A stretch of DNA of 64,000 nt from Propionicimonas sp. (GTDB lineage: Bacteria > Actinomycetota > Actinomycetes > Propionibacteriales > Propionibacteriaceae): contig VMSW01000007.1 of the NCBI GenBank assembly GCA_013791955.1, positions 1,240,001-1,304,000 on the forward strand. Direction: 5' to 3'. The notes under the pieces were generated by a model. It saw nothing but the letters and a program-made list of their open reading frames with translations, did not search any database and was not told the origin of the DNA. Below, in pieces: positions 1-8,048 of the stretch; within the stretch, counting starts at the first letter, position 1; the number at the start of each line of letters is the position of its first letter. The position numbers were made by a program, and so were the translations under genes.

Positions 1-1
1 C

Positions 2-1171
2 GCCGCGCCGAATCTGACCGAAACCTCATTGCCGGCCTTGCAGCCCAGCACGACAGTGTCGCGGTTGCGGCGAGTGCAGGCCTTGGTGGTGATCGCGGTT
101 TTGGTGCTGGGCGCGATCAGCGCTTTGCAGCTGTTCGATTTGCGCGCCCAACTCGCCTCCGCACCGCAACTCTCAGCACAGTACGACCGGCTGGCCACGA
201 TCGAGGCCGACCTGACCGAAGCTGGCAACCTGGCCAGCCTGCGGTCGGTGGGGGCGACATCGGCTGAAGTCACCACGCGTTTGAACTCGGCTGCCGCTGG
301 CCTGGTCGCCGCTGCCGCTCAGCGTCCAAGCGATCAGGGCACGCTGGGCGAACTCAGCGCAGCCACCACCCGCTATGGCGCTGCACTGCTGGCCAATCCG
401 TCCTCAACTCAGCAAGTGGCCCAAGCCGACAAGACCCTCACCACCGAGTTGCTCCCCAAGCTCGCCGCCCTGCGTGCCAGCCTGCAGACGGAGGCAACCC
501 AGCGCTCCTGGAGCTACAACTCGATCGTGCTGTGGGCGGCCGCTTTGCTAGCGATCGGTGCCCTGGGCCTGGGTTTGGTTGAACTGGCTCGCTTGAGTCA
601 CCGCTATCTCAACATCGGGGTGGCAGTGGCGCTGGTGGCGGCGATCGTGATCGCGATCACCGGCCTGGCTGGAGTCGATCAGGCCAGTGCCGCCGACACC
701 ACCAGCCGCACTACCAAGTTCAAGACCGTGGTTGGCGTGGCCGACGGACGCCTCGCGCTGGCCGAATACCGCCGCTCCGCTACCCGCGCCGCATTGGCCA
801 AGACGATCTCTGCTGAGGCGCTCAAAGCCCAAGCCGCCCTGCTGGGACGCCTCCAGAACAACGCGGAGCTCCCCAAGGCCCAAGCCAAGACTCTGCTCAC
901 CCAGTATCAGCTGGTTCAGGCAGCCTTCACCAAAGCCGCCTTCACCGAGGCCACCGCAGCGCTAATGGTGAAGGAGACCATCGCCGCTGATGCGGCCTTC
1001 GCCACCGCCGCCGCCAAGTCAACCGAGGCGGCCATCAGCGCGGCCACTAAGAAGTCGAGCGATGCGGTCACAACTTTGTTGGTTGAGGCCGGCTTCGTGC
1101 TGGTCTTCACCCTGCTGGGCGCCGCCGTTGCCTACCTGGGTGTTTCAACTCGGCTAAAGGAGTACCGGTGA
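2..1171 (+). CDS. GlnX-like four-helix membrane sensor, 5' end outside window
   Basis: Likely membrane partner of the PknG-type kinase encoded two genes downstream. Counting from the TTG at 29, hydrophobic segments lie at about residues 16-36, 164-185, 195-215 and 350-371, leaving two Ala/Thr-rich helical extracytoplasmic domains between helices 1-2 and 3-4. This matches the four-span layout of mycobacterial GlnX, which with the lipoprotein GlnH relays amino-acid availability to PknG. The reading frame is open from base 2 upstream of the TTG with no stop, so the real start probably lies before the window. The stop overlaps the next start (GTGA), which indicates an operon. The GlnX assignment rests on topology and gene context, not on a recognised motif. 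No glnH is visible in the window. Confidence 0.6.
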   Translation, partial: AAPNLTETSLPALQPSTTVSRLRRVQALVVIAVLVLGAISALQLFDLRAQLASAPQLSAQYDRLATIEADLTEAGNLASLRSVGATSAEVTTRLNSAAAGLVAAAAQRPSDQGTLGELSAATTRYGAALLANPSSTQQVAQADKTLTTELLPKLAALRASLQTEATQRSWSYNSIVLWAAALLAIGALGLGLVELARLSHRYLNIGVAVALVAAIVIAITGLAGVDQASAADTTSRTTKFKTVVGVADGRLALAEYRRSATRAALAKTISAEALKAQAALLGRLQNNAELPKAQAKTLLTQYQLVQAAFTKAAFTEATAALMVKETIAADAAFATAAAKSTEAAISAATKKSSDAVTTLLVEAGFVLVFTLLGAAVAYLGVSTRLKEYR

Positions 1172-2289
1172 ACGTCTCTCCCCATGCGCCGGGCAGCCTG
1201 GGTGCAGCGCCAACGGCCAAGCAAATGCTGGACTACCTCGGCCAACTCGACACCTGGCTGGCTCAACGGCGCGCCGAACTCGACACGCTAGACGCACAGA
1301 TCATTGCCACCAACCGGCAGGCCGAGCTGACCGCCGATATGTCGCTGGCGATGGCGCTGTGGCAAGCGGCCAAGACCCGGCAGAACCTGCTGCTGTCCAC
1401 CTGGGATTCCGGACGGGTGGCAGCCCAGGAGTTGGAGCGGCTCTCCGCACTGATTTGGGGACGGCTGGACACCACCACTGCGCAGGTGGCCTCACTTCAG
1501 TCGATGGCGGTCTCCCTGCCCGAAGCCGGACGGTTGTGCGACGCCCTGGTCGCCCAGCTACGTACCCGGCTCAACACCGACCCCAATGCCACTGCCCTGC
1601 AGATGCGCCTGACCGATCTGCGCGCCCAGGCCGAGCGGATCCGCGATCAGCTCAGACTGGAGCCGCCAGCATTGGCCCCGAGCGGCCAAGCCAAGCTCGC
1701 CAGCCTCACCGGTCGCATCACCGAGCTTGCCGAAAAGCAGACCCGCGGCGGCGACATCACCGGCTCGCTCAGCGCCTTGGAAATTGAGGCTGCCAAGCTG
1801 GAGCGCGATCTGATCGTCGGCGCCGCTCGGCGCCGGGAGGGCCGCGATCTGCTCACCAAGGTGCGTGAGGAACGCACCGAGCTCAGCGCCCGACAGTTCG
1901 CCGTCCAGACGCTGGCCGACCAGGCGCGGGCCGCGGTCTGGCCAGCGCCAGCAGAACAGATCCCGCAGATTGAAGCCCTTGGGCCGGTCCCGAACACCGC
2001 AGCCGCGCTGACTGGCTACCTCAACCGACTCAGTGAACTCGACGCCCAGCTCACCGCAGCGCAAGGTCGGCTCAGCCAACGGCTGGTTGAGCGGGACGCG
2101 GCCGCTGCGCAGCTGGCCGCCCTCCAAACCAAGGCCGCAGCTTTCGGCGGCGATCCGGCGCTCACCGAGCTGGCCGCCCTGATCAGCGCCCGGCTGGCCA
2201 CCAATCCGGTGGTGCTGCCAGCGGTGCAACAGCTGCTGGGCGCGTTCGCCGTCGAAATCGACTTCCGGGCTCAAGGCGGTCAGCGATGA
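1168..2289 (+). CDS. Coiled-coil protein of the PknG/PP2C/VWA/FHA operon
   Basis: Soluble protein of 373 residues, almost entirely helical, rich in Ala, Leu, Gln and Arg with long heptad-like stretches (about 30-115, 150-270 and 280-340). There is no signal peptide, membrane helix, cysteine cluster or recognised enzymatic motif. It starts at a GTG overlapping the stop of the membrane sensor (GTGA) and its stop overlaps the start of the kinase gene (ATGA), so it is co-translated with both. I do not recognise a family. Its position between sensor and kinase suggests an adaptor linking the cytoplasmic face of the sensor to the kinase, which is inference only. Confidence 0.65.
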   Translation: MNVSPHAPGSLGAAPTAKQMLDYLGQLDTWLAQRRAELDTLDAQIIATNRQAELTADMSLAMALWQAAKTRQNLLLSTWDSGRVAAQELERLSALIWGRLDTTTAQVASLQSMAVSLPEAGRLCDALVAQLRTRLNTDPNATALQMRLTDLRAQAERIRDQLRLEPPALAPSGQAKLASLTGRITELAEKQTRGGDITGSLSALEIEAAKLERDLIVGAARRREGRDLLTKVREERTELSARQFAVQTLADQARAAVWPAPAEQIPQIEALGPVPNTAAALTGYLNRLSELDAQLTAAQGRLSQRLVERDAAAAQLAALQTKAAAFGGDPALTELAALISARLATNPVVLPAVQQLLGAFAVEIDFRAQGGQR

Positions 2290-4580
2290 AATGCCGTCAG
2301 CCGGGGTGCACCGGCACAATCGTCGACGGCTATTGCGATGTCTGCGGAATGCCTGGCCAGGTGATGCCGACCGGCGCTGGCCGCGAAGGCGCGCGTCCCT
2401 CAAGCTCGACCAGTGGCCCTTGCCGCCAGCCGGGGTGTTCTGGACGGATCGTCGACGGCTACTGCGATGTCTGCGGCGCCCCGCCCCAGGGCTCCGCTGA
2501 TGCCCCGGTGTCGACCACCCGAGCCCGCACCTCGGTGCACCTGGGCAGTACCGCTTTCGGGTCGGCCCGGGCCACCTCCTTCGGCGCCCGGGCGGTGCGT
2601 CGGGCCTCCACCCAGGCTCACGAGGCCGGCCGGATCGGCGCCGGGCTTACTCGCGTCCCGCCCGCACCGGCCATCGACCCAGCCAAAGCGGTGCTGCGCG
2701 ATCCTGAAGTACCACTGAACCAGCGGGTTTGCTCCCGCTGCGGCGCGAAAGTCGGTCAGGGTGCCGAAAACGTCGCCAGCCGCTCTGAGGGCTTCTGCTC
2801 CTCCTGCGGCGCCGGGTACTCCTTCACCGTGAAGTTGCGCGCTGGCGATCTGATCGCCGGCCAGTACGAAGTGGTCGGGGCGCTCGCCCACGGCGGCATG
2901 GGCTGGATTTATGTGGCCAAAGACCGCAATGTCTCGGGACGGTGGGTGGTACTGAAGGGTCTGCTGAACGCCGGCGATTCCGATGCGATGGCCGCAGCCA
3001 TCGGTGAGCAGCGCTTCCTGGCCCGAGTTCAGCACCCCCTGATCGTGGAGATCTACAACTTCGTCACCCACGGCGAGGCCGGCTACATCGTGATGGAGTA
3101 CGTCGGTGGTCGCTCCTTGAAGCAACTACTCAAGCAGCGGATGCAGGCCAACCACGGCGATGCCGATCCATTGCCAGTGGAGCAGTCGCTGGCCTTCATG
3201 GTCGAGATCCTGCCAGCGCTCGGCTACCTGCACTCCCTGGGCCTGCTGTTCTGCGATTTCAAGCCTGACAACGTCATTCAGGTCGGCGACTCGCTGAAAC
3301 TGATTGACCTAGGCGGGGTGCGCCATGTCGGCGACGACGACTCCCCGATCTATGGCACCGTCGGCTTCCAGGCCCCCGAAGTGGCCACTCTCGGGCCATC
3401 GGTGGCTGGCGACATCTTCACTGTCGGGCGCACCCTGATGGTGCTCTCGGCCGAGGTGCCCGGCTACCAGTCGACTTATGAGTTTGCGATTCCGCCCGCC
3501 GATGAGCTGCCAGCCTTCGCCGCCCAGGATTCGCTCTACCGGCTGCTATTGAAGTGCTGCGCCACTGACCCGAATGATCGCTTCGCTACCGTCGAGGAGT
3601 TGCGCCAGCAGATGCTGGGCGTGCTGCGCGAAGTGGTGGCCAGCCAGCGTCCCGGTGTCGGCTCGGCATCAGCCACTTCGGCGCTGTTCGAAGCGCCCAG
3701 AGTGAGCCACGGCATGCAGTACGACGCGTTGCCTCGGCTGCGTCCGGATGCCAACGATCCGCAGGCCGATTTCCTTGAACGGGTCGCCTCCGAGCTCGCC
3801 CCCGCACGGTTGGCAGCGCTGAAATCGACCCCGGATCTGACCAAGGGTGTGCTGCTGGCCCGCGGTCAGGCGGCCGTGGAAGTCAGCCAGCTCGACGTTG
3901 TCACCAAGTGCGTGACCCAGCTGCTCGACGAGGACCCGTGGGAGTGGCGAGCGGTGTGGCTGGCCGGTCTAGGCGCGTTGGCGGCGCAGGACTACCCGAC
4001 CGCGCAGAGTTCATTCAACGCTGTCTACGGCCAGTTGCCCGGCGAGCTGGCGCCCAAGCTGGCGCTGGCGTTGTCCTGTGAGCTCGGCGGCGAGTACGAC
4101 CTGGCCGAGATCCTTTACCGAATCTGCGCCTCGACCGATGCCGCCTATGTCACCCCGGCCGCGTTCGGGCTGTCGCGGATCCGCAGCACCCGTGATGATC
4201 TGGACGGATCGCTGGCGGCGTTGGCGATGGTGCCCAACACGTCGCGTGGGTATCCCGAATCACTGCGCCAGCGCGCCTGGGAGTTGGTGCGTGCCGCTCA
4301 CGATCCGGCTGGCATCGAGGCCGCCCACAACGCGCTCGCGTCCGCGAAGCTGGAACCCCTTGTCGCCGCGGAGTATCGCGCCGTGCTGTTGCGGCGCTCG
4401 ATTTTGCTGGTCGGAAAGGGTGCCCAAATCAGCCGCGACGGTGCCGTCCTGACCCCGGGCGCGCTCCTGGACGAGCTCGCCGCCACCTATCGCGAGTTGG
4501 GCAGCCTGCAGACTGATCCGGCTGCTCGGGCCGGTTACGTCGACCTGGCCAACTCGCTACGACCCTGGAGCCTGGTATGA
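2286..4580 (+). CDS. pknG: PknG-like serine/threonine protein kinase with extra N-terminal zinc fingers
   Basis: Cytosolic Ser/Thr kinase of 764 residues. Two nearly identical Cys modules come first (C3, C8, C17, C20 and C46, C51, C60, C63, each ending GYCDVCG). Next is a rubredoxin-like pair of knuckles (C149, C152, C171, C174) as in PknG. The kinase domain spans about 194-450, with glycine loop AHGGMGWIYVA, Lys224, catalytic loop CDFKPDN (Asp324) and DLG instead of DFG at 341, all PknG hallmarks, followed by GTVGFQAPE. The C-terminal part (about 480-764) is helical repeat (TPR-like). In mycobacteria and corynebacteria PknG phosphorylates GarA/OdhI and so controls glutamate and 2-oxoglutarate flux. 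Length is close to the family norm (about 750), but the two leading fingers are additional. Its start overlaps the previous stop and its stop overlaps the phosphatase start (ATGA). Confidence 0.93.
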   Translation: MKCRQPGCTGTIVDGYCDVCGMPGQVMPTGAGREGARPSSSTSGPCRQPGCSGRIVDGYCDVCGAPPQGSADAPVSTTRARTSVHLGSTAFGSARATSFGARAVRRASTQAHEAGRIGAGLTRVPPAPAIDPAKAVLRDPEVPLNQRVCSRCGAKVGQGAENVASRSEGFCSSCGAGYSFTVKLRAGDLIAGQYEVVGALAHGGMGWIYVAKDRNVSGRWVVLKGLLNAGDSDAMAAAIGEQRFLARVQHPLIVEIYNFVTHGEAGYIVMEYVGGRSLKQLLKQRMQANHGDADPLPVEQSLAFMVEILPALGYLHSLGLLFCDFKPDNVIQVGDSLKLIDLGGVRHVGDDDSPIYGTVGFQAPEVATLGPSVAGDIFTVGRTLMVLSAEVPGYQSTYEFAIPPADELPAFAAQDSLYRLLLKCCATDPNDRFATVEELRQQMLGVLREVVASQRPGVGSASATSALFEAPRVSHGMQYDALPRLRPDANDPQADFLERVASELAPARLAALKSTPDLTKGVLLARGQAAVEVSQLDVVTKCVTQLLDEDPWEWRAVWLAGLGALAAQDYPTAQSSFNAVYGQLPGELAPKLALALSCELGGEYDLAEILYRICASTDAAYVTPAAFGLSRIRSTRDDLDGSLAALAMVPNTSRGYPESLRQRAWELVRAAHDPAGIEAAHNALASAKLEPLVAAEYRAVLLRRSILLVGKGAQISRDGAVLTPGALLDELAATYRELGSLQTDPAARAGYVDLANSLRPWSLV

Positions 4581-5749
4581 CTCAACCTGAATGGCCCCAA
4601 TGGCCACAGCTGCCGCAAATGCCAGTACCTGCTCCGACGGCGGCTGAGACTGCGCTGTGCCCCAACTGCGGGCAACCGGTCTCGGCCTCGGCCGCATTCT
4701 GTGAGGCCTGCGGGGCCACCCTGGTGCCTACCGAGCCCGCCGTTAGCGAGCCGCCGGCCCCCACCGAGGGCTCAGCGCAAACCCGTCGGCTGGGCGTGCG
4801 ACAAAGTCAGGTGACCACCTGCTCATCCTGTGGCGGGACGATCGATGCCGACGGCTACTGCCAGGTCTGCGGTGCCAAAGCTCCCAGCGCCCGCGATCAC
4901 TACTCCGAAACGCCAGCCGATTGGGTGGGCGGGGTCTGTGATCGCGGTGTTCAGCACTCACGCAACGAGGACGCGATGGCGCTTTGGGCAGCTGGGGATC
5001 GAGCGGTGTTGGTGGTCTGTGATGGCGTGTCCACCAGCGTCGACTCCGATGCCGCCTCGACCGCAGCCGCCCAGGCCATCCGCGACGTCCTGGTCGAGCG
5101 CCTGGCCCAGCTGAGCGACCCGGGCCAGGCTGCCACAGAGTTGGCAGCGGCCTTCGTCGACGCCGCTGCGGCGGCGAATGCCGCAGTGATTGCCGTCACC
5201 TCACCGAACTCGACCAATGCGGCCTCGGCCACTTTGGCGGCTGCTGTGGTGCTCGGCGCGGAAGTGCACTTCGCTAATCTCGGCGATTCGCGGGTCTATT
5301 TCCTCTCGGCCGCAGACCCGGTGCTGTTGAGCTTGGACGATTCGATGGCGCAGGCCTTCATCGCCCGGGGCATGGACCGGGCCGAGGCTGAGGCGCTACC
5401 AAGGGCGCACGCCATCACCAAGTGGCTGGGTCGTGACGCCACCGACATCGTGCCGCGCACGGGCGTCCACACCGCTGCTGAACCCGGATGGGTGGTGGTG
5501 TGCTCCGACGGCTTGTGGAACTACGCCTCCGCACCGGCGGAACTCGCAGCTCAACTCGCCGCGGCTGGCAGCGAGTCCGACGACCCAGTGGCAGTAGCTG
5601 CCAAGCTCGTGGAATGGGCCAATGCCCAAGGTGGCCGGGACAACATCACCGTCGCTTTGGCCAGATGCCCGGCACCTGCGATGCCAACTAATCTTGAGTC
5701 CGCCACACCGTGGGTCCCAGAGGTCGAGGAGCAAGTAGAGAATGGCTGA
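4577..5749 (+). CDS. PP2C-type Ser/Thr phosphatase with two N-terminal zinc ribbons
   Basis: Metal-dependent protein phosphatase of 390 residues, the expected counter-enzyme of the upstream kinase. Two zinc ribbons come first (C28, C31, C42, C45 and C82, C85, C95, C98; the second ends GYCQVCG, like the kinase modules). The PP2C domain follows from about residue 116, with SRNEDA, VVCDGVS (Asp149), NLGDSRVYF (about 233), CSDGLWNY (about 308) and GGRDNIT (about 352), so the metal-binding aspartates are present. It has no membrane segment. The ATG overlaps the kinase stop by 4 bases and the gene overlaps the next one by 8, so all are probably translated together. Substrates are unknown; the kinase, the FHA protein or the VWA protein are the obvious candidates. 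Confidence 0.92.
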   Translation: MTQPEWPQWPQLPQMPVPAPTAAETALCPNCGQPVSASAAFCEACGATLVPTEPAVSEPPAPTEGSAQTRRLGVRQSQVTTCSSCGGTIDADGYCQVCGAKAPSARDHYSETPADWVGGVCDRGVQHSRNEDAMALWAAGDRAVLVVCDGVSTSVDSDAASTAAAQAIRDVLVERLAQLSDPGQAATELAAAFVDAAAAANAAVIAVTSPNSTNAASATLAAAVVLGAEVHFANLGDSRVYFLSAADPVLLSLDDSMAQAFIARGMDRAEAEALPRAHAITKWLGRDATDIVPRTGVHTAAEPGWVVVCSDGLWNYASAPAELAAQLAAAGSESDDPVAVAAKLVEWANAQGGRDNITVALARCPAPAMPTNLESATPWVPEVEEQVENG

Positions 5750-7022
5750 GTTCAGTTCTGCGGTTTACCAGAACGAGTTCCTGCCTGACGGCGGCACCGA
5801 TGTAAACGCGATCGTGACCGTTCGCTGTTCGGACGCCGGGGCTGCCGGCCGTACCGGTAGCGGCGACGCTGGCGAAATCATCGTGGTCGACACTTCCGGC
5901 TCGATGGGGACGGTGAACATGGAGGCCGCCAAGCGGGCGGCAATGATCGCGCTGGACAACATCCTCGATGGCACCTACTTCGCGGTGGTCGCTGGTAACC
6001 ACAAGGCCTATCTGCCCTACCCGCCGGTGCAGAGCGGGCCGGGCATGGTGAAGATGAACTACGCCACCCGAGCCGAAGCCAAGCGGGCGATCAGCTACTT
6101 CCGCGCCGAAGGCGGCACCGCCATGGGCACTTGGCTGAATCTGTGCAAGGCGTTGTTCGATTCGATCGGCAATCTGGCCAATCGGCACGTGATCATGCTC
6201 ACCGACGGCGAGAACCACAACGAGACCGCCCAACAACTTGATCTGGCCCTGGCCAACTGCGTTGGGCATTTCCAGGTCGATGCTCGCGGGGTGGGCGTGG
6301 ATTGGAAGGTTGCCGAGATTCGCAAGATCGCCCAGGCGATGCTCGGCACCGTCGACATCATCGGTGATCCGGCCAGGCTCAGCGCGGTCTTCGCCGAGCT
6401 GATGCGCAACTCGATGGCCCGGGGCGTGGCCAATGCGGAACTGCGGGTGTGGATTCCTCAGGGCGCCCAGGTGTTGTTCATCCGGCAGGTCTCCCCCACC
6501 GTCGAAGACCTCACTCACCGCGGCACGCCGGTGAACCAGCTCACTATGAGCTATCCGACCGGCTCCTGGGCCGACGAAGAGCGTGACTACCACGTGGCCA
6601 TTCGGCTCGCGGCCAAGAGTGTCGGCCAGGAACAGCTCGCCGCCCGGGTGCAGCTCGCCGTCGGTGCCGAACTGCTCACCCAAGGACTGGTCAAGGCCAA
6701 GTGGTCGGCCGATACCAACCTGACCGCTCAGATCAATCCAGAGGTCGCCCACTACACCGGCCAGGCCGAGTTGGCCCAAGTGATTCAGGACGGTTTGGCC
6801 GCCAAAGATGCTGGCGATCTGGCTACCGCCACCACCAAGCTCGGGCGGGCGGTGCAACTCGCCACAGAGACCGGTAACGCCGAAGCCACCTCGAAACTCC
6901 GTAAGGTGGTCGATATCGCTGACGCCCGAACCGGCACGGTTCGGCTGAAGCAGGCAGTGGACAAGGCTGACGAGATGGCTCTGGACACCGCTTCAACGAA
7001 AACGACGCGAATCAGGGGCTGA
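5742..7022 (+). CDS. VWA-domain protein of the kinase/phosphatase operon
   Basis: Cytosolic von Willebrand factor A protein of 426 residues. The MIDAS motif VDTSGSMG lies at about residues 48-55, with supporting Thr and Asp residues further on (GGTAMGTWL, MLTDGENHN), so divalent metal binding is expected. The C-terminal third (about 330-420) is helical and Ala/Lys-rich, resembling a repeat or scaffold segment. There is no signal peptide. VWA proteins next to a PP2C phosphatase and a kinase form the TerY-P type triads known from tellurite-resistance-linked loci, where the VWA protein is thought to be a regulatory or scaffolding partner. It overlaps the phosphatase gene by 8 bases and is followed after one base by the FHA gene. 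Confidence 0.88.
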   Translation: MAEFSSAVYQNEFLPDGGTDVNAIVTVRCSDAGAAGRTGSGDAGEIIVVDTSGSMGTVNMEAAKRAAMIALDNILDGTYFAVVAGNHKAYLPYPPVQSGPGMVKMNYATRAEAKRAISYFRAEGGTAMGTWLNLCKALFDSIGNLANRHVIMLTDGENHNETAQQLDLALANCVGHFQVDARGVGVDWKVAEIRKIAQAMLGTVDIIGDPARLSAVFAELMRNSMARGVANAELRVWIPQGAQVLFIRQVSPTVEDLTHRGTPVNQLTMSYPTGSWADEERDYHVAIRLAAKSVGQEQLAARVQLAVGAELLTQGLVKAKWSADTNLTAQINPEVAHYTGQAELAQVIQDGLAAKDAGDLATATTKLGRAVQLATETGNAEATSKLRKVVDIADARTGTVRLKQAVDKADEMALDTASTKTTRIRG

Positions 7023-7023
7023 G

Positions 7024-7926
7024 ATGGCTACTTGTCCTTCCGGACATCAGACCAACCAAACCGACTTCTGCGACGTCTGCGGCCTGCCGCTGGCTGGCGC
7101 TGGCACCCCTTCGGTGCCGCCCCCACCGCCGGTCACAGCCACCATCGTCTGCCCCAGTTGCGCCGCGGTGAACGTCACCGAAGCGCTGTTCTGCGAGTCC
7201 TGTGGCTATGACTTCACCACCGGGTCGATGCCAGCCCCAGTTGAGGCCCCCAAGTGGCCCACCCTGGTGCCGCCAGCCGCCCCGCTGCCCGTCGCTCCGG
7301 CCGCACCACAGCCTCCAGCCGAAGTCAGCGAGGCGGCTCCACTTCAGGCACCCGTAGTCGAGGCACCCGTAGTCGAGGCACCAGTCGCCGTGGAGCCCGT
7401 AGCCGAAGCCCCCGCTGCCGAGGCCCCCGCAGTAGAAGTACCAGCAGCAGCGCCAGCGGTGCCGGCACCGGCGCAACCTGAGGCACCGGTGGCTCCGATC
7501 GCCCGTCCCAAGATCGAGTGGGTGGCCGAGCTATGGATCGATCCAGACTGGTACGCCGCCCAGGGCTCAACCGATCCGATGCCCTCGGTTGGTCTGCCTG
7601 ACATCGTGGGCCTGAATAAGCCGGGCAACCTGATCGGCCGAGTTTCACATAGCCGCGGCATTTTTCCCGATATCGACTGCGAGATGGATTCCGGCTGTAG
7701 CCGTCGGCACGCCATGCTCAGTACCGATGGCACCCGTTGGTGGATCGAGGATCTGAACTCGGCCAACGGCACTTTCGTCGGCTCGATCGGCGCCCCGCTG
7801 CCAGCAATGCCCATTCCACAGGGTCGGGTCGAGTTGGCCGAGGGACAACGGGTTTATGTGGGTGCTTGGACCAGAATCGTGATTCGGCGCGCCACTCCTG
7901 ATGAACAGGAAGCTCTGACCGGCTAA
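7024..7926 (+). CDS. FHA-domain protein with N-terminal zinc fingers
   Basis: Phosphothreonine-binding protein of 300 residues. An N-terminal Cys/His cluster (C4, H8, C16, C19, ending FCDVCG) and a second ribbon (C43, C46, C57, C60) are followed by a Pro/Ala/Glu/Val-rich linker (about 70-160) that includes a tandem 15-bp repeat. The C-terminal FHA domain (about 185-295) has CSRRHA at 223 and DLNSANGTF at 243, with the Ser, Arg, His and Asn of the phosphopeptide pocket retained. It is the last gene of the operon. Unlike GarA/OdhI it is long and has no N-terminal ETT phosphorylation motif that I can find, so it is not a simple GarA orthologue. It probably docks phosphorylated kinase or another operon product. 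Confidence 0.9.
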   Translation: MATCPSGHQTNQTDFCDVCGLPLAGAGTPSVPPPPPVTATIVCPSCAAVNVTEALFCESCGYDFTTGSMPAPVEAPKWPTLVPPAAPLPVAPAAPQPPAEVSEAAPLQAPVVEAPVVEAPVAVEPVAEAPAAEAPAVEVPAAAPAVPAPAQPEAPVAPIARPKIEWVAELWIDPDWYAAQGSTDPMPSVGLPDIVGLNKPGNLIGRVSHSRGIFPDIDCEMDSGCSRRHAMLSTDGTRWWIEDLNSANGTFVGSIGAPLPAMPIPQGRVELAEGQRVYVGAWTRIVIRRATPDEQEALTG

Positions 7927-8048
7927 CGCCCCCGGAACGTTCTTTCAGCCGAGTGTTCGGCGCCTTTCCGGCTGCCTTTCGGCGTCCGCTGATAGCGTGA
8001 TTCGCAGGCCCGTCCGGATCGGTGTCGCTTGCTGGCAAGGAGGCAGAA

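Noticed and set aside
1558-2403. 281-residue minus-strand frame across the coiled-coil and kinase genes
   Set aside because: It lies antisense to genes with clear overlaps and motifs, and its composition is that of a GC-rich shadow frame.
7935-7942. GAACGTTC as a possible LexA site downstream of the FHA gene
   Set aside because: The half-sites lack the four-base spacer of the actinobacterial SOS box.
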